Shown here: positions 29,601 to 38,928 of the stretch, one piece after another
Layout of the letters: every line of letters starts with the position of its first letter
Position numbering within the stretch: the stretch's first letter is position 1
NCBI RefSeq assembly: GCF_000092065.1
Contig: NC_009355.1
Span: forward strand, 1-64,000
DNA: 64,000 nt
DNA from: Ostreococcus lucimarinus CCE9901
Lineage: Eukaryota; Chlorophyta; Mamiellophyceae; Mamiellales; Bathycoccaceae
Direction: 5' to 3'
Notes under the pieces: model-generated
Seen by the model: the letters and a program-made list of their open reading frames with translations, nothing else
Database searches by the model: none
Told to the model about the DNA's origin: nothing
Program-made: the position numbers and the translations under genes

Positions 29601-30420
29601 CGACTACATTCGCGCGGTCGAGCCCGTGCACGATTACTTGACGCGATTCAGTGGTTTGGTACCAGGCGATTTGGATCCAGCGACGAGTCGGCATTTCATC
29701 ACGCAGCTGAAGCACGCGTACCTGAAACTTCGTTATTTGATCGACGCCGGATGCATTTTCGTTGGGCATGGCTTGAAACAGGATTTCAAGATGATTAACA
29801 TCGTCGTCCCTCCCGAGCAAGTCATCGACACCGTAGAACTTTTCCATTTCAAGCGCCAGCGCAAGTTATCGCTCAAGTTTCTGGCGACGTACTTGCTCGG
29901 CGAAGACATTCAAGGTGAAACACACGACTCCATCGAAGACGCGCGTACTGCGGTGAAGCTTTACGAGAAGTATCTCGATCTGCAAGCTCGAGGCGAGTTT
30001 GAATCAGAGCTTTTGGAAATTTATCGCTTCGGCAAGAAGTACGGCTTCAAGGGAGAGTCGAAGGACGACGACGTTTCCAAAGCGAACGAGGGCTTGATGA
30101 GTGCTGAGTCATGGGCGAATTTGCAGCAGGATATGTCCGCGCTCGGTATGTCGGACGACGGTGGTGTATCCTTGCTAGAGTTTGCGCAACCGCAGCAAAG
30201 GGCTACTCGATTCGGCGTGGAGCGGGCGCAAATGGCACCACCGTTCATGTCGCAAATGGCGCCGGCGCAAATGAGCGAAATGGTGGTGGGATTCGGCAAC
30301 GCACCACCGATGCCGACAAACTCTCAGCGCGGGATGCCCGGCGGTCCGCCGCCGTTGCCTCCATTACGTGCGCCGATGCCGCCGCCGTTTCCTCCGCCCA
30401 ACCAACGGCAATGGGGATGA
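26608..30420 (+). CDS. PAN2: PAN2, poly(A)-specific deadenylase catalytic subunit
   Basis: Catalytic subunit of the cytoplasmic PAN2-PAN3 deadenylase that starts trimming of mRNA poly(A) tails. Predicted 1270 aa from MDPNGR at 26608; a Met at 26542 adds 22 residues. Order: disordered start, WD40-like propeller (about 50-370), linker, ubiquitin-hydrolase-like domain (about 460-880), then a DEDD exonuclease from about residue 950 with IDAEF (first two acids), a later GHGLKQDF and HDSIEDART (catalytic D). The UCH-like domain reads GLTNDLANCYVN, with Cys where other PAN2 proteins have lost it. The C-terminal tail is rich in Met, Pro and Gln and ends in polyproline. Confidence 0.95.
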   Translation: MDPNGRAFYPGGGAVHYAHAGAAHDHAYGSGVVAPHAPGPVALLPAFAFDASTTLQPELLDEGHLPPRITSIAFDLGEELLYCGTEDGWLTAMYAPTLGRHVSVEAHAHAITQVVPLASGALSLSASSVTFHTSGGVETLRCAQCDGERNALKAMAYQHPNGRIAGKLFVGRATPVIEQYDMTRGVLLKSAETSQGCETMDWGTQRSLLVVGQVNGELSFRDARNSMRQELVATAHGSGTVKCVTAKGDLVVTCGTTLRAGQVVLDQFIKVFDVRFNARLVNQIQFPAGPVSVEFNHGYESPTLSIAGATGAVRTLDVTNPAVAPFNYQIDTHGASIVGQSVCSTGEMVAFNDDSGWVHIYSSNEEPYVNNESFPTAPVDEVVLSQQRFELPEELLACGLTAEEVNPAKAEYKSNSSLHGAKVIETKKKGLPEMYARVECNRSAMTAERRYEEFDFSAYNKTRLPGLTNDLANCYVNPVLQMLNFVPELRSKVVGHTCEREFCLTCEMSFLSHMLSACPPGLATQPLNFLRTLRQVREAAALGLIEGHDELEARAEHSPIRRVQAFLRFILEQLNKEELSRRQALGDIAPTGPTACESIFGTISKETLKCTQCAVTASKEIRNFQVDLQYPSTRDGQRPAFVDLLSKSLAVSQEMRAWCEGHKAYTRMKQNRLPLSLPTVLSVNLGMADLKDLHWWGVDTLAPPTMDAFGGKVEERWLPHFIQVVLDVDKKTLEAKHALDQSQFQDVGNSEVYELTGLVVFSRNIDDEIKKGSDLRQTKTSDISGHLVSFIKVKPPYVDVAGDFTASPRKPGSTPGVSPLNKSDVTVKTSATDATSLPPAAPTTSPSTPATARTSAPGTPNEWLLFNDFVVSQVSRDEVTQLYGQLKVPCLCMYTKVEKPAPLPLPPSPITFELYRKITLDMSVPRGMPFVPFSCVGEDTPGPGVLLGIDAEFVSLAPPIMSTRDDGTEYESVPARLGLARVSVVRGHGDKKLTPIIDDYIRAVEPVHDYLTRFSGLVPGDLDPATSRHFITQLKHAYLKLRYLIDAGCIFVGHGLKQDFKMINIVVPPEQVIDTVELFHFKRQRKLSLKFLATYLLGEDIQGETHDSIEDARTAVKLYEKYLDLQARGEFESELLEIYRFGKKYGFKGESKDDDVSKANEGLMSAESWANLQQDMSALGMSDDGGVSLLEFAQPQQRATRFGVERAQMAPPFMSQMAPAQMSEMVVGFGNAPPMPTNSQRGMPGGPPPLPPLRAPMPPPFPPPNQRQWG

Positions 30421-30625
30421 AAACGAACAGGACGATGTACAATTGAAATGTAATCTAATGCAACCAGTCCGCAACCGGTACGTTTGATATCGCCGGCGAG
30501 CGTTTTCTCCTCTCGCTTCCTCCTCCTTTTGGATAGAGCGACACTGCGCGACTGACGGCGTGAGTGCGAAAAGACCGCGCGATAGATCGACGACATCGAG
30601 ACGTCGTGAGTCGGCGACGGCGCGG

Positions 30626-32116
30626 ATGACTTTACCGGCGCGCGCGTCCACGTCAACGTTCGTGCGCGGAGCGGCGACGACGAGCGATGGGAACGCGGTG
30701 CGTCAAGCGAGATACATCGGGGCGCGACGACGATCGTCGCGCGCGCGGGCGGTGATGCCGGAGACGCTGGAAGCGTTGCCAACGTCGCCGACGACGGCGG
30801 GCGCCGCGTTGGGACTGGCGGGCGCCGCGTTGGGCGCCGCGGCGGCGTTGCGAGGACGACTCGGCGGTGGCGCGCGCGGCGGTAACAGTAACGCGCAAGC
30901 CGACCGAAGTAGCCGAACGGCGATGACGCGAGGGACGGGAGAATCAGACGAGAGCAAGGGAAGGCGGTATCTCATTGCGCCGCCGCCGCTGTTTCCACTC
31001 GTACCGGCGTTCGCGCGGCAGACGTACAGGTACGAGGTCGACCCGGGACGGATGTGGTTTTTCGAGCAAAAGCAAGGGATCGGGTTGGGGTTGAATGTGA
31101 GCGTAAACGTGCGAATGACTGTGATCAAATTGAAAACCGGCGGGTTGTGGGTGCACGCGCCGGTGGCGCCGACGGCGGAGATGGTCGCGCTGTTGGACGA
31201 GCTCGACGCCCCCGTTGAGCACGTGGTTTTGCCCACGACTTTGTTCGAGCACAAAATTTTCGTCGGGCCGTTTCAGCGCAAGTACCCGAAGGCGCAGTGC
31301 TGGATCGTCCCACAGCAGTGGAGTTGGCCGATAAATTTACCCCCGCAGTTTTTCGGCATCAACAAGACCGGAACTTTAGGACAAGATCGTCCGCCGTGGG
31401 ACGACGAGTTTGAGTACGAGCTCTTATCACCGCCCGCTCTCGGCGTTGCGTCGTACGTCTCGTTTATCGAAGCGGCGTTTTTGCACAAGCCATCAAAGAC
31501 GCTGCTCGTTACGGACGCCGTGGTGTACGTGAGCGAGAACATCCCCGACTGCATTCCAGATAGAGATTTAGAAGAGAGCGGGGACGACGATAACTTCACA
31601 ATCAGCGCGTTGAAGTTTTTGAACTTGTTCGACATAAAGACCAAGGCCCTGAGTCGCACGACGACGTCTAAGGACATGAGTCGATTGGAATTACTGCGTT
31701 TGGGTTGGCAGCGAAACGCGTTGCAGGCGTTGTACTTTGGCCCGAATGACTTGCTCTCCCCAGAGAAAAGTTGGCGCGATATTACGAATCGTTTGATCGT
31801 CGCCCCGGTTGTAGGTACGCTGGTGTACGAGAACGTTCCCGAGCCTGTCAACGAGTGGGCGAGACGCGTCGCGAAGTGGGACTTTAATCGCATCGTCCCG
31901 TGCCACTTTGACGCTCCCATTCGTGCGGGGCCTCGGGAATTCTCCGCCGCTTTTTCGTTCTTGCCGTCTTCTCGACCAGAAAAGGCGAAAGGGCGCGGAG
32001 GTGGTAAGTACTATCCCAACGAAGACATGATCCTACTTCGCGGCGTCGCAGACTTTCTCCTCAACACGGGAGTGATTTTCACAAACGAAACGCGCCCGAA
32101 GCGTCCGAATATGTAA
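30626..32116 (+). CDS. DUF4336 family protein, probably chloroplast
   Basis: Predicted 496 aa from the ATG at 30626; an in-frame ATG at 30560 would add 22 residues. The first about 40 residues are Ser/Thr/Arg/Ala-rich, like a transit peptide, followed by an Ala/Gly-rich hydrophobic part. The core begins around R-T-Y-R-Y-E-V-D-P-G-R-M-W-F-F-E-Q-K-Q-G and continues with WVHAPVAPT, VEHVVLPTT and H-P-K/H-K motifs that identify DUF4336, a metallo-beta-lactamase-like family of unknown function common in plants and cyanobacteria. It ends 119 bp from the convergent GST gene. Confidence 0.85.
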   Translation: MTLPARASTSTFVRGAATTSDGNAVRQARYIGARRRSSRARAVMPETLEALPTSPTTAGAALGLAGAALGAAAALRGRLGGGARGGNSNAQADRSSRTAMTRGTGESDESKGRRYLIAPPPLFPLVPAFARQTYRYEVDPGRMWFFEQKQGIGLGLNVSVNVRMTVIKLKTGGLWVHAPVAPTAEMVALLDELDAPVEHVVLPTTLFEHKIFVGPFQRKYPKAQCWIVPQQWSWPINLPPQFFGINKTGTLGQDRPPWDDEFEYELLSPPALGVASYVSFIEAAFLHKPSKTLLVTDAVVYVSENIPDCIPDRDLEESGDDDNFTISALKFLNLFDIKTKALSRTTTSKDMSRLELLRLGWQRNALQALYFGPNDLLSPEKSWRDITNRLIVAPVVGTLVYENVPEPVNEWARRVAKWDFNRIVPCHFDAPIRAGPREFSAAFSFLPSSRPEKAKGRGGGKYYPNEDMILLRGVADFLLNTGVIFTNETRPKRPNM

Positions 32117-32235
32117 TGCTTTCACCCCAATTTCGCCGCCGTTGACCATCGCGCGATCTCGCGAAATAGTAACGCTTGACCGCGAGAAGGCATCGAATTC
32201 TTTCTAGAAAATGTTTGCGTATGTGCGCGTTAAAA

Positions 32236-33759
32236 TTAAAGCGCGGCTAGGCTATCGATCGCCCAGTTCAAGTAGGCTCTGAATTGACGCGCTGCTGGGT
32301 AGCTCATGTCTCGTGGGACACCGATTCGGTCTCGCAGGTAAGCCAACGACGCGATGGTCGGAGCCGCGGAAAAGGACGAGGCGCCGCTCACCGCGACGGG
32401 CGCGGGTGCGGCCGCGTCGAAATCATGGTCAAGCATCGCGTGCACGACGATTCGAAGCGCTTCGTCGACAGCAGGTATGTGCTGTTCCCCGGGTCGAGCG
32501 TTCGGGTCGGACAACGGCGCCGAGTAAGCGGGCTGGCCCGCTTCGCCGCAACCGCGCGCGGCGAATCGAACGACGTTTTCGCGATTGCCGATGACGCGCA
32601 GGGCAGCCTCGACGCGAGCTGCGCGAGGATCATCGACGCCCCACCAAGGTTCTAAACTGTTTTCGTCCAATGGTCCGAGAGGCAAACGCCAATTGACGCC
32701 ATCGACGCCGTCGATGGCGTCGCGTGCTTCGGCGTTGTCGCCGTTTTCGGCGCATCCTCCCAGCTGCGGCGGCAAATCGTGCGCGGTGGTGTAGTAATCA
32801 CTCTTGATGCCCGCGTACGATTTGCGTTGCGATATCGCGGCGAACCATCTGTCGACGTTCGGCCATCGACCGCCGTTTCCTTCAATCTTCACGCCCTTGT
32901 AGTACAAGATGCTCGCCGCCATGCGTTCGAGAAACGGCGCGAACGCGATGTCGACGAGGGTGAACTCTTCTCCCATAAAGTACGCCCCTCCACCGTTCGC
33001 CGCGAGCTCTGCGTCAACCTCGTCCAAAACTTGACAGTACTCGCTTTGCGCCGTGGCGTCCGACCACGAACTCGTGATCCATTGCATCCATCTCGAAAAG
33101 AGCGTTCGTTCCAGTCGCATGAGCTTCGTCGCTCGAGAACCTTCGGCGCTCCCCGGGGCGTACGGTAGCAAGCTCTTGTGCTCGGTAAACTCCTGTTCGA
33201 TCACTTGCGCGATCACGCTCGATTCCGTGATCGTCTGACCGTCGAGTTCAATCACTGGCAGCGCCCCGGACGGCACCTTGGCCGTAAAACTGCGCGGCTT
33301 CGCGCCGTAACAGCGCATGTTGATGCGTTCGAGCGCGTACGGGATCCGCTTCTCCTCCAGCTGCATCCAAATCTTTTGAGAATACGGGCACCACGACGCG
33401 CTGTCGCGATACAATTTCAACCTCGGCGTTCCCTCCGCGTCGAACGTCCGCGTTTCCGCGCGCGCGTCCGCGCGCTCCGCGTCCGTCGTCTCGCGTCTCC
33501 CCTCCGCCGCCGCCTCCAGCTCGCGCCACGTCGCCGTCGCGTCCTCGCGCGCCTCGAACGTCGTTCCTCCCATCGTCGCTCGTCCGTCGTCGTCGCCTTT
33601 CTCGCCGCGCGTCGCTCGTCGCCACGCCGTTCGCGCGCGCGTCCACGCGTCGCGCGCGTCCTTCGCGCTCGCCGTCGCGCGCGTCGCGCGCCGACGTCTC
33701 GCCGCGCGCGCGTTCGTCGACGGCGCGCGCGCGCTCCGCGCCGTCGCCGCGCTCGACAT
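32236..33759 (-). CDS. Glutathione S-transferase-family protein, glutaredoxin-like active site
   Basis: Predicted 507 aa. The N-terminal about 110 residues are Ala/Arg/Thr-rich and look like a transit peptide plus low-complexity linker. A thioredoxin-fold GST N-domain follows, with W-C-P-Y-S (near residue 124) as a glutaredoxin-type redox motif and then VPSGALPV and ITES, which bind glutathione. The C-domain is all helical with a FTLVDIAFAPF motif. An additional about 150-residue C-terminal part is present, as in plant two-part GST-like proteins. A Cys at the active site suggests thiol transferase or dehydroascorbate/quinone reductase activity rather than conjugation. It is divergent from the HAD gene, 94 bp apart. 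Confidence 0.85.
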   Translation of the reverse strand: MSSAATARSARAPSTNARAARRRRATRATASAKDARDAWTRARTAWRRATRGEKGDDDGRATMGGTTFEAREDATATWRELEAAAEGRRETTDAERADARAETRTFDAEGTPRLKLYRDSASWCPYSQKIWMQLEEKRIPYALERINMRCYGAKPRSFTAKVPSGALPVIELDGQTITESSVIAQVIEQEFTEHKSLLPYAPGSAEGSRATKLMRLERTLFSRWMQWITSSWSDATAQSEYCQVLDEVDAELAANGGGAYFMGEEFTLVDIAFAPFLERMAASILYYKGVKIEGNGGRWPNVDRWFAAISQRKSYAGIKSDYYTTAHDLPPQLGGCAENGDNAEARDAIDGVDGVNWRLPLGPLDENSLEPWWGVDDPRAARVEAALRVIGNRENVVRFAARGCGEAGQPAYSAPLSDPNARPGEQHIPAVDEALRIVVHAMLDHDFDAAAPAPVAVSGASSFSAAPTIASLAYLRDRIGVPRDMSYPAARQFRAYLNWAIDSLAAL

Positions 33760-33853
33760 CCGCGCGCGGCGTCGCGCACTCGCGCGTCGCGCGCGCCGTC
33801 GGCTCGCCAGCGGATAACGCGCAGAGGGACCCTCGACGGGAGAGCGCGACGCG

Positions 33854-34912
33854 ATGATGCGACCGCGAGCGCGCCCTGCCGCGTCTGCGCAGCGCGCGTC
33901 GACGCGCGCGATTGGATCGCGCGCGATTGGATCGCGCGCGATCGGATCGCGAACGACGCGCGCGCGACGCGCGACGCCGACGCGGGCGCTGCGAAACTTT
34001 GACTACCCCGAGGCGCTGCTGTTCGACTGCGACGGCGTGCTGTGCGAGACCGAGCGCGATGGGCACCGGGTGACGTTTAATAAAACGTTCAAAGAGTTCG
34101 GGCTCGATCACGAGTGGGACGTGGCGCTGTACGGGGAGCTGCTGAAGATTGGGGGCGGGAAGGAGCGCATGACGCACTACTTTGACGGCGTCCCGGACGC
34201 GGAGCCGTGGAAGAGCGTCACCGACCCAGAGGCGCGGAAGGAGTTGGTGAAAAAGCTACACCTGAGAAAAACGGAAATGTTCTTGGAGCTCGTGAACGAG
34301 GGCGCGCTGCCGTTGCGACCGGGTGTGAAGAGAATGGTCGCGGAGGCGTTGGAACACGGCGCCAAGGTGGCGGTGTGCTCGACGTCGAACGAAAAGGCGG
34401 TGCAAGGGATCGTGAACACGATGCTGCCTGAATATGCCGATCGTATGCCCGTGTTCGCGGGGGACGTCGTGCCGAAGAAGAAGCCGAGCCCAGATATTTA
34501 CAACTTGGCGGCGAAGACGCTCGGCGTCGATCCGGCGCGATGCGTCGTCGTGGAAGACACCCACATTGGATGCACCGCGGCCAAGGCGGCGGGTATGCGG
34601 TGCTGCGTGACGAAGAGCATTTACAGCGAAGACGAGGATTTCTCTCGCGCCGACGCTGTGTTCGATTGCTTGGGCGACGAAGGCGACGAGCGCGTCAAGT
34701 TTCACCAGTTGACGACTCCCGGTGACTTTTGGTAAGAGAAATCCGCGCCGAAGTTTCACGCACGCCAATTGACACCTTTCTTTTCAAATCACAGGCTCAA
34801 TCCGCCCTTGCCTGTGGACTACGACGGCAACTGGTACAACGCGGACAAGGAAGAGGACCCAGACGACGGGCTGACTCCGGAGGAACGCGCCATCTTAGCC
34901 GACTTGCAGTAG
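33854..34912 (+). CDS. CbbY-like HAD phosphatase, plastid-targeted, one intron
   Basis: Gene is join(33854..34731, 34795..34912), 331 aa. Exon 1 ends in TG of a Trp codon, the 63-bp intron starts GTAAGAG and ends TCACAG, and exon 2 adds a conserved-looking tail (LNPPLPVDYDG...) that would be lost if the frame stopped at 34735. The catalytic core has FDCDGVL (nucleophile D and acid D, about residue 58), CSTSN, a Lys in PKKKPSPD and VVVEDTHIG, which is the CbbY/beta-phosphoglucomutase-like layout. In plants the chloroplast CbbY dephosphorylates xylulose-1,5-bisphosphate, a Rubisco inhibitor. The transit peptide holds three copies of AIGSR from a 15-bp repeat. Confidence 0.88.
33905..33949 (+). 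repeat. Three-copy 15-bp repeat inside the HAD transit peptide
   Basis: GCGCGATTGGATC-type units recur with a period of 15 bp, the third with one substitution. They encode AIGSR three times, keeping frame and the basic/Ser composition of a transit peptide. Confidence 0.85.
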
Positions 34913-34942
34913 ATTGAATATTATATTAACAACGCCCACTCA

Positions 34943-36166
34943 CTAAGGCCAAACTATCGGTAACTCTGGATGCTTCGCCACGGCCCCGGGTTTAATATCT
35001 TTGAGCCAGCTATCGTAAGACCACGCGTCTTCGTCGTGCGGCACGCGGCGGAGCTGATCCGTGTCCAATCGTCGAGCGCCGTCGGCGAAGTAGCACACGC
35101 TGAGCGCGTATCGAGGGACGCAATCTTCCGGTTGCGGTGGGCTCCAGTGAAGGCACCACCCGTGGTGTGCGGTAAGGTCACCTAAATCGAGCTCGTCGTA
35201 CGTGTCAATTTCGTACCGCCCTTCGAGATCTTCCATGCCTTCCAAAGTGCGCCAATACGGAAGTGAAAAATCTCGATGCGAACGGTTCGCAAAGTGCAAC
35301 GCGGCGTCATCCTCTTCGAGCGACCTCAGTGGAATCCAAAGTGTGACGAAGTCGTTCGTGTCGAGTGGTACCATATTTAAATCCGAGTGCCAGTTCGTTT
35401 CAGCCATGCCCGGCTCTTTTACGAAAATGCACGATTGGTAAATTCGAGCTCTTTCGCACCCCATGAGTTCGGCGGCGATTTTTGCAAATCGCTTGCTCAT
35501 TATGTACTCACGCGCCGCGCTAGTTTGCTCTCTGTGCAGATTGAACGTTTGTAAAAATCCCACGTCCTCCTGCGAGTGCTTCTTCAGCGCGCGCTTCGCG
35601 TCTTCCACGTCTCGCAACTCGCGAGCGTCGACTTGCGGGCACAGCACCGACACTCGATGTCGGTACGCCTCCATGCGTCGCGACATAATCTCGCCGCTCA
35701 GCGCCTTCACCATAGGTATCATTTCCATAGCGTCCACCGCGCCTCGTATGCACGTGTGCCCCTCTCGCTCGTATCGCAGGCACTCCTCGAGCGTCGTCCC
35801 GCGTCCGCCGTCGTCAAATAACGTCGTCGTCCCGCGTCCACCGTCGTCAAAATTTTTCGTCGACGCATTCGCTGATACCGCTCGCAAATCATCGGAAGCG
35901 CGCACGGCGCGCTCGCGCGACGGTTCACCTTTGCTCGTCGTCGCCTTCGACGACGCCGCGCGCGCGCCGTCGTTCGTTCTTTCACCGCGACCGCCGCCAC
36001 CGTTAGGCGGCGGCTTCGACGTCGACGCGCGTTTTTGTCGTCCTTCCGCGGGCGGCTTGGCCCAATCGGGCGCGTCGCTTCGATTCGAACGTCCACCTCG
36101 GCCGGGGCGAGGCGCGCGACCGCCGCGCCCGGCCGCGGCGACGATGACGATGGCGTGGTGCAGCAT
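34943..36166 (-). CDS. Phytanoyl-CoA dioxygenase (PhyH) family oxygenase
   Basis: Predicted 407 aa. The first about 110 residues are disordered, Gly/Arg/Ser-rich, with a direct repeat of FDDGGRGTT. The Fe(II)/2-oxoglutarate domain follows. WHSDLN (about residue 258) supplies the H-x-D pair, and HHGWCLHWSPP the distal His; an Arg-containing strand (PRYALSVCYF) binds the oxo-acid. The family hydroxylates lipids or small molecules; substrate is not predictable. It ends 30 bp from the convergent HAD gene's stop. Confidence 0.85.
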   Translation of the reverse strand: MLHHAIVIVAAAGRGGRAPRPGRGGRSNRSDAPDWAKPPAEGRQKRASTSKPPPNGGGGRGERTNDGARAASSKATTSKGEPSRERAVRASDDLRAVSANASTKNFDDGGRGTTTLFDDGGRGTTLEECLRYEREGHTCIRGAVDAMEMIPMVKALSGEIMSRRMEAYRHRVSVLCPQVDARELRDVEDAKRALKKHSQEDVGFLQTFNLHREQTSAAREYIMSKRFAKIAAELMGCERARIYQSCIFVKEPGMAETNWHSDLNMVPLDTNDFVTLWIPLRSLEEDDAALHFANRSHRDFSLPYWRTLEGMEDLEGRYEIDTYDELDLGDLTAHHGWCLHWSPPQPEDCVPRYALSVCYFADGARRLDTDQLRRVPHDEDAWSYDSWLKDIKPGAVAKHPELPIVWP

Positions 36167-36257
36167 GGAGCGCTTTCCAGGAGTCGACGAGTGACGCGAC
36201 GAGCGCGACGCGATGATGAATCAATCTTCTTCTAACTATTCGAGGCTGGCTATGATG

Positions 36258-38708
36258 CTACACGACGGCCGATGATGGACCGTCCTCTGACATGCTCGAA
36301 TGCAACGACGCGTCGGCGTCTGCGTCGGCGGCAAAAAGCGCGATGGCGGAGCGATTCCAAAACACGCCGCTTTGCGCGTGCACGACGCCCCACACGTACG
36401 GTATTAAAAAGTACGGCGCGTTCACTTCGTCTTCGACGTACGCGAAACGCATGGGGTGGAAATCATGCACGGAACAATCGCGATCGCACGCGTTTTGGTT
36501 TCGCTTTTGCGGACTCGGCGTCAACGACGTCTCCGAAATCACGCGCTTGAGACGTCTGACGGAAATCGGGCTATCAGTCTCACGATTCTGTGCCGATTCG
36601 ACGGCGTCTTTGTAATGCTGCAGCACGGTCTCAATGTTTTGCACGTACTCCGCGAACACCTCGTGCGTTCGATACGTCGTGAGCAATTCTTCGCGGTGCA
36701 TGAGCGCGTAGACAATCTCCGGGTTGTGTTCGAGTGAATCGAGATCGGTGGCGAGACAGTTTAGTATCTCGAAAATGACCCGAATAAAGTCCTCGCACAC
36801 GTCCGCGTCGGAAAAGGGCTCGCGTAAACCATCGCTAGACAAAGCATTTTCGCGAGTGATTTTGAAGTACCTGCGCGTGAACAACGCCAGAGTATTCACC
36901 AGGCGTTGCGCCGCGTAACCAGAAATGTCGCGCGTGACGCATGCCATGTTGGCGATGCTGCCGAGTGCGTTCAACATTTTTGAAACTGTGGCAGTTTTTG
37001 CGACGTTGTACTTTATCGTGCGTGAAAGGACGACAACTATTAAACTTGCGAGCGAACTGTTTTGTAGGATGCGTTCCTTGTACCAATTTGACGACGCGAT
37101 CGTCTCCGTCTGCATCATCCTGTTGAACCGCACGTCCTGAGACAGGATCAAAAATATCGTGACAATCAACTGCGACACGTGTGCAAGTTTGTTTGATTCC
37201 GCTTCGTACAGCTCTTTGAGTAGCCCTTGTACAAACCTCGACGTCGCCGCACTCGAGCTCAAATGTGAAACGAACCGTGAGTTTGTGGATAGCGTCACGT
37301 ACGAAAGCAACAAGCCGACGTCGGTACACAAGGATGCGCTCAGAGCAACAGCGAGCCGCTCAAAGTCCACCAACTCCGAGGGTCTTTTGTTCGACGCCAC
37401 GGACGAACGCGACGAGATGTCCTTCATATTTTTTACCGCAATGCGAAACGGATTCTCGTCGCGGTTGCCGAAAGCGCCGTGCGTACACAACGCCAGGAAT
37501 AAATTTGCGCACTCGTCCGCGAGAGGAGATCGAGAAGTGTGCGCGCACTTGATGACGACGTGAGACCCCGTATTATCGGTGACGTCTTTGTTCGGCTTAC
37601 TGCGCATGGAAAGCATCGAACTTAGCACGCTCGCCATGCCGCGCGTGATTCCATTAGCTTCGGCGTTCTCTCTGTTGACCGCGCCTTCGTAAATATCACC
37701 GATGTTTGGTGGTCGCTCGATGACGCGACGCAACAGCGCGCACATCAGCACGCCCGTGCGCCTGCTGTCGCTTGAACCGATCGCCGCGATCCTGCGAGCG
37801 AGTGGATGCCCGATTTCTCTCGCCTCGGCGTCGTCGAGATTGAACGTGAGTTGCGACGACGTCGCGACGAGCAAAAGCCGCGCGCACGCAACATGCAACG
37901 CCATCGCCTGCGCTGTGACGTGTTTGCCGCATAGAACATCTACACACGCTCGCAGTAAGTCGTCAAACGGCGAAGTGTTCTCCAAAGACGCGTTCGGTCC
38001 TCCGCCGGTTTCCCAGCGCTCGTCTCGCGCAAACGTAGCGGCGAGCGCGCGCACTCGCTCGCTGCGCCCACCCCCGAGCGCGGCGACGCCACCAAATCCG
38101 CCATCACCCTCACTCGCGAATTCGATGAAATACTTGATGAATATCGACACCAACAAGGTGACGTTTATCGCGCTCACCGGCGTCGAGCGCGCGTTTCCGC
38201 TCGCCACGCTCAGTTGCCTCGCCGCGTGTTTCGCCAACTTATACAACCCACCATTTCGCGCGTTATTCACGAACAACGCCCGTCCATACGGCCGCAGTAT
38301 TTCATCTAGCGTCCTCTCGCTCACCGACGTCATCGGTTCACTCACCGCGTTCCCTATCTCGTACCAAAACACATCCGTAATCTCCGGCGTCGCGTCTCGC
38401 GTCTCGCACATCGCCTTTAGACTCCGTCGGAGTTCCCCGTACGTCCCGCTCACCGACGCCGTGGACGCGCGCGTCGTCGCGCGCGTCGTCGATCGGCCTC
38501 CCTCTCGTTCGCGTCTCGTCGCCGACGTCGTCGTCGTCGTCGTCGTCGTCGTCGCATCTTCCGCGCGTCGCGCACGATGATGTCTGCCACCTCGGTCGTT
38601 GTCGTTCGCGCGTTCGCGCGCGTCCGCCGCGTCGTCCGTCGCGTCGAGCGTCTCCCATTGATCGCCCTCGTCGTCGCCGCGCGTCGGCGTCGACGCCGCG
38701 CTCCCCAT
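36258..38708 (-). CDS. DYM: Dymeclin homologue
   Basis: Predicted 816 aa from MGSAASTP at 38708; a Met 12 codons upstream is also in frame but the MG-start matches dymeclin, which is N-myristoylated in animals. The N-terminal about 100 residues are disordered with a Thr run and are unlike animal dymeclin; the remainder is all-helical with the family's Leu-rich repeats. The C-terminal segment HNPEIVYALMHREELL...RTH and the following MQNIE-like VQNIETVLQHYKDA closely match the conserved dymeclin tail. Dymeclin is a Golgi-associated peripheral protein needed for Golgi organisation and trafficking. Confidence 0.85.
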   Translation of the reverse strand: MGSAASTPTRGDDEGDQWETLDATDDAADARERANDNDRGGRHHRARRAEDATTTTTTTTTSATRREREGGRSTTRATTRASTASVSGTYGELRRSLKAMCETRDATPEITDVFWYEIGNAVSEPMTSVSERTLDEILRPYGRALFVNNARNGGLYKLAKHAARQLSVASGNARSTPVSAINVTLLVSIFIKYFIEFASEGDGGFGGVAALGGGRSERVRALAATFARDERWETGGGPNASLENTSPFDDLLRACVDVLCGKHVTAQAMALHVACARLLLVATSSQLTFNLDDAEAREIGHPLARRIAAIGSSDSRRTGVLMCALLRRVIERPPNIGDIYEGAVNRENAEANGITRGMASVLSSMLSMRSKPNKDVTDNTGSHVVIKCAHTSRSPLADECANLFLALCTHGAFGNRDENPFRIAVKNMKDISSRSSVASNKRPSELVDFERLAVALSASLCTDVGLLLSYVTLSTNSRFVSHLSSSAATSRFVQGLLKELYEAESNKLAHVSQLIVTIFLILSQDVRFNRMMQTETIASSNWYKERILQNSSLASLIVVVLSRTIKYNVAKTATVSKMLNALGSIANMACVTRDISGYAAQRLVNTLALFTRRYFKITRENALSSDGLREPFSDADVCEDFIRVIFEILNCLATDLDSLEHNPEIVYALMHREELLTTYRTHEVFAEYVQNIETVLQHYKDAVESAQNRETDSPISVRRLKRVISETSLTPSPQKRNQNACDRDCSVHDFHPMRFAYVEDEVNAPYFLIPYVWGVVHAQSGVFWNRSAIALFAADADADASLHSSMSEDGPSSAVV

Positions 38709-38928
38709 GACGCGCGTCGCTCTGCGGCGTCGGGCGACGACCACGCGTCGCGCGGCGCTACACGTCGACGCGCGCGCGCGAACGCGCGAACGCGACGCGA
38801 CGCGTCGAGCGTCGACGCGACGCGCGCGCGCGAATCGTGCGCGCGCGCGGTACGGCGCGAGAGACGCGCTCGAACGCGCCGTCGCGCGCGTTTAAAAATT
38901 TGCAAATTTGCAGCGCGCGCGAAAGCCG

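Noticed and set aside
34732-34735. HAD phosphatase ending at the TAA at 34733
   Set aside because: A GTAAGAG donor and TCACAG acceptor allow removal of 63 bp and add an in-frame acidic tail that looks conserved; the stop lies inside the intron.
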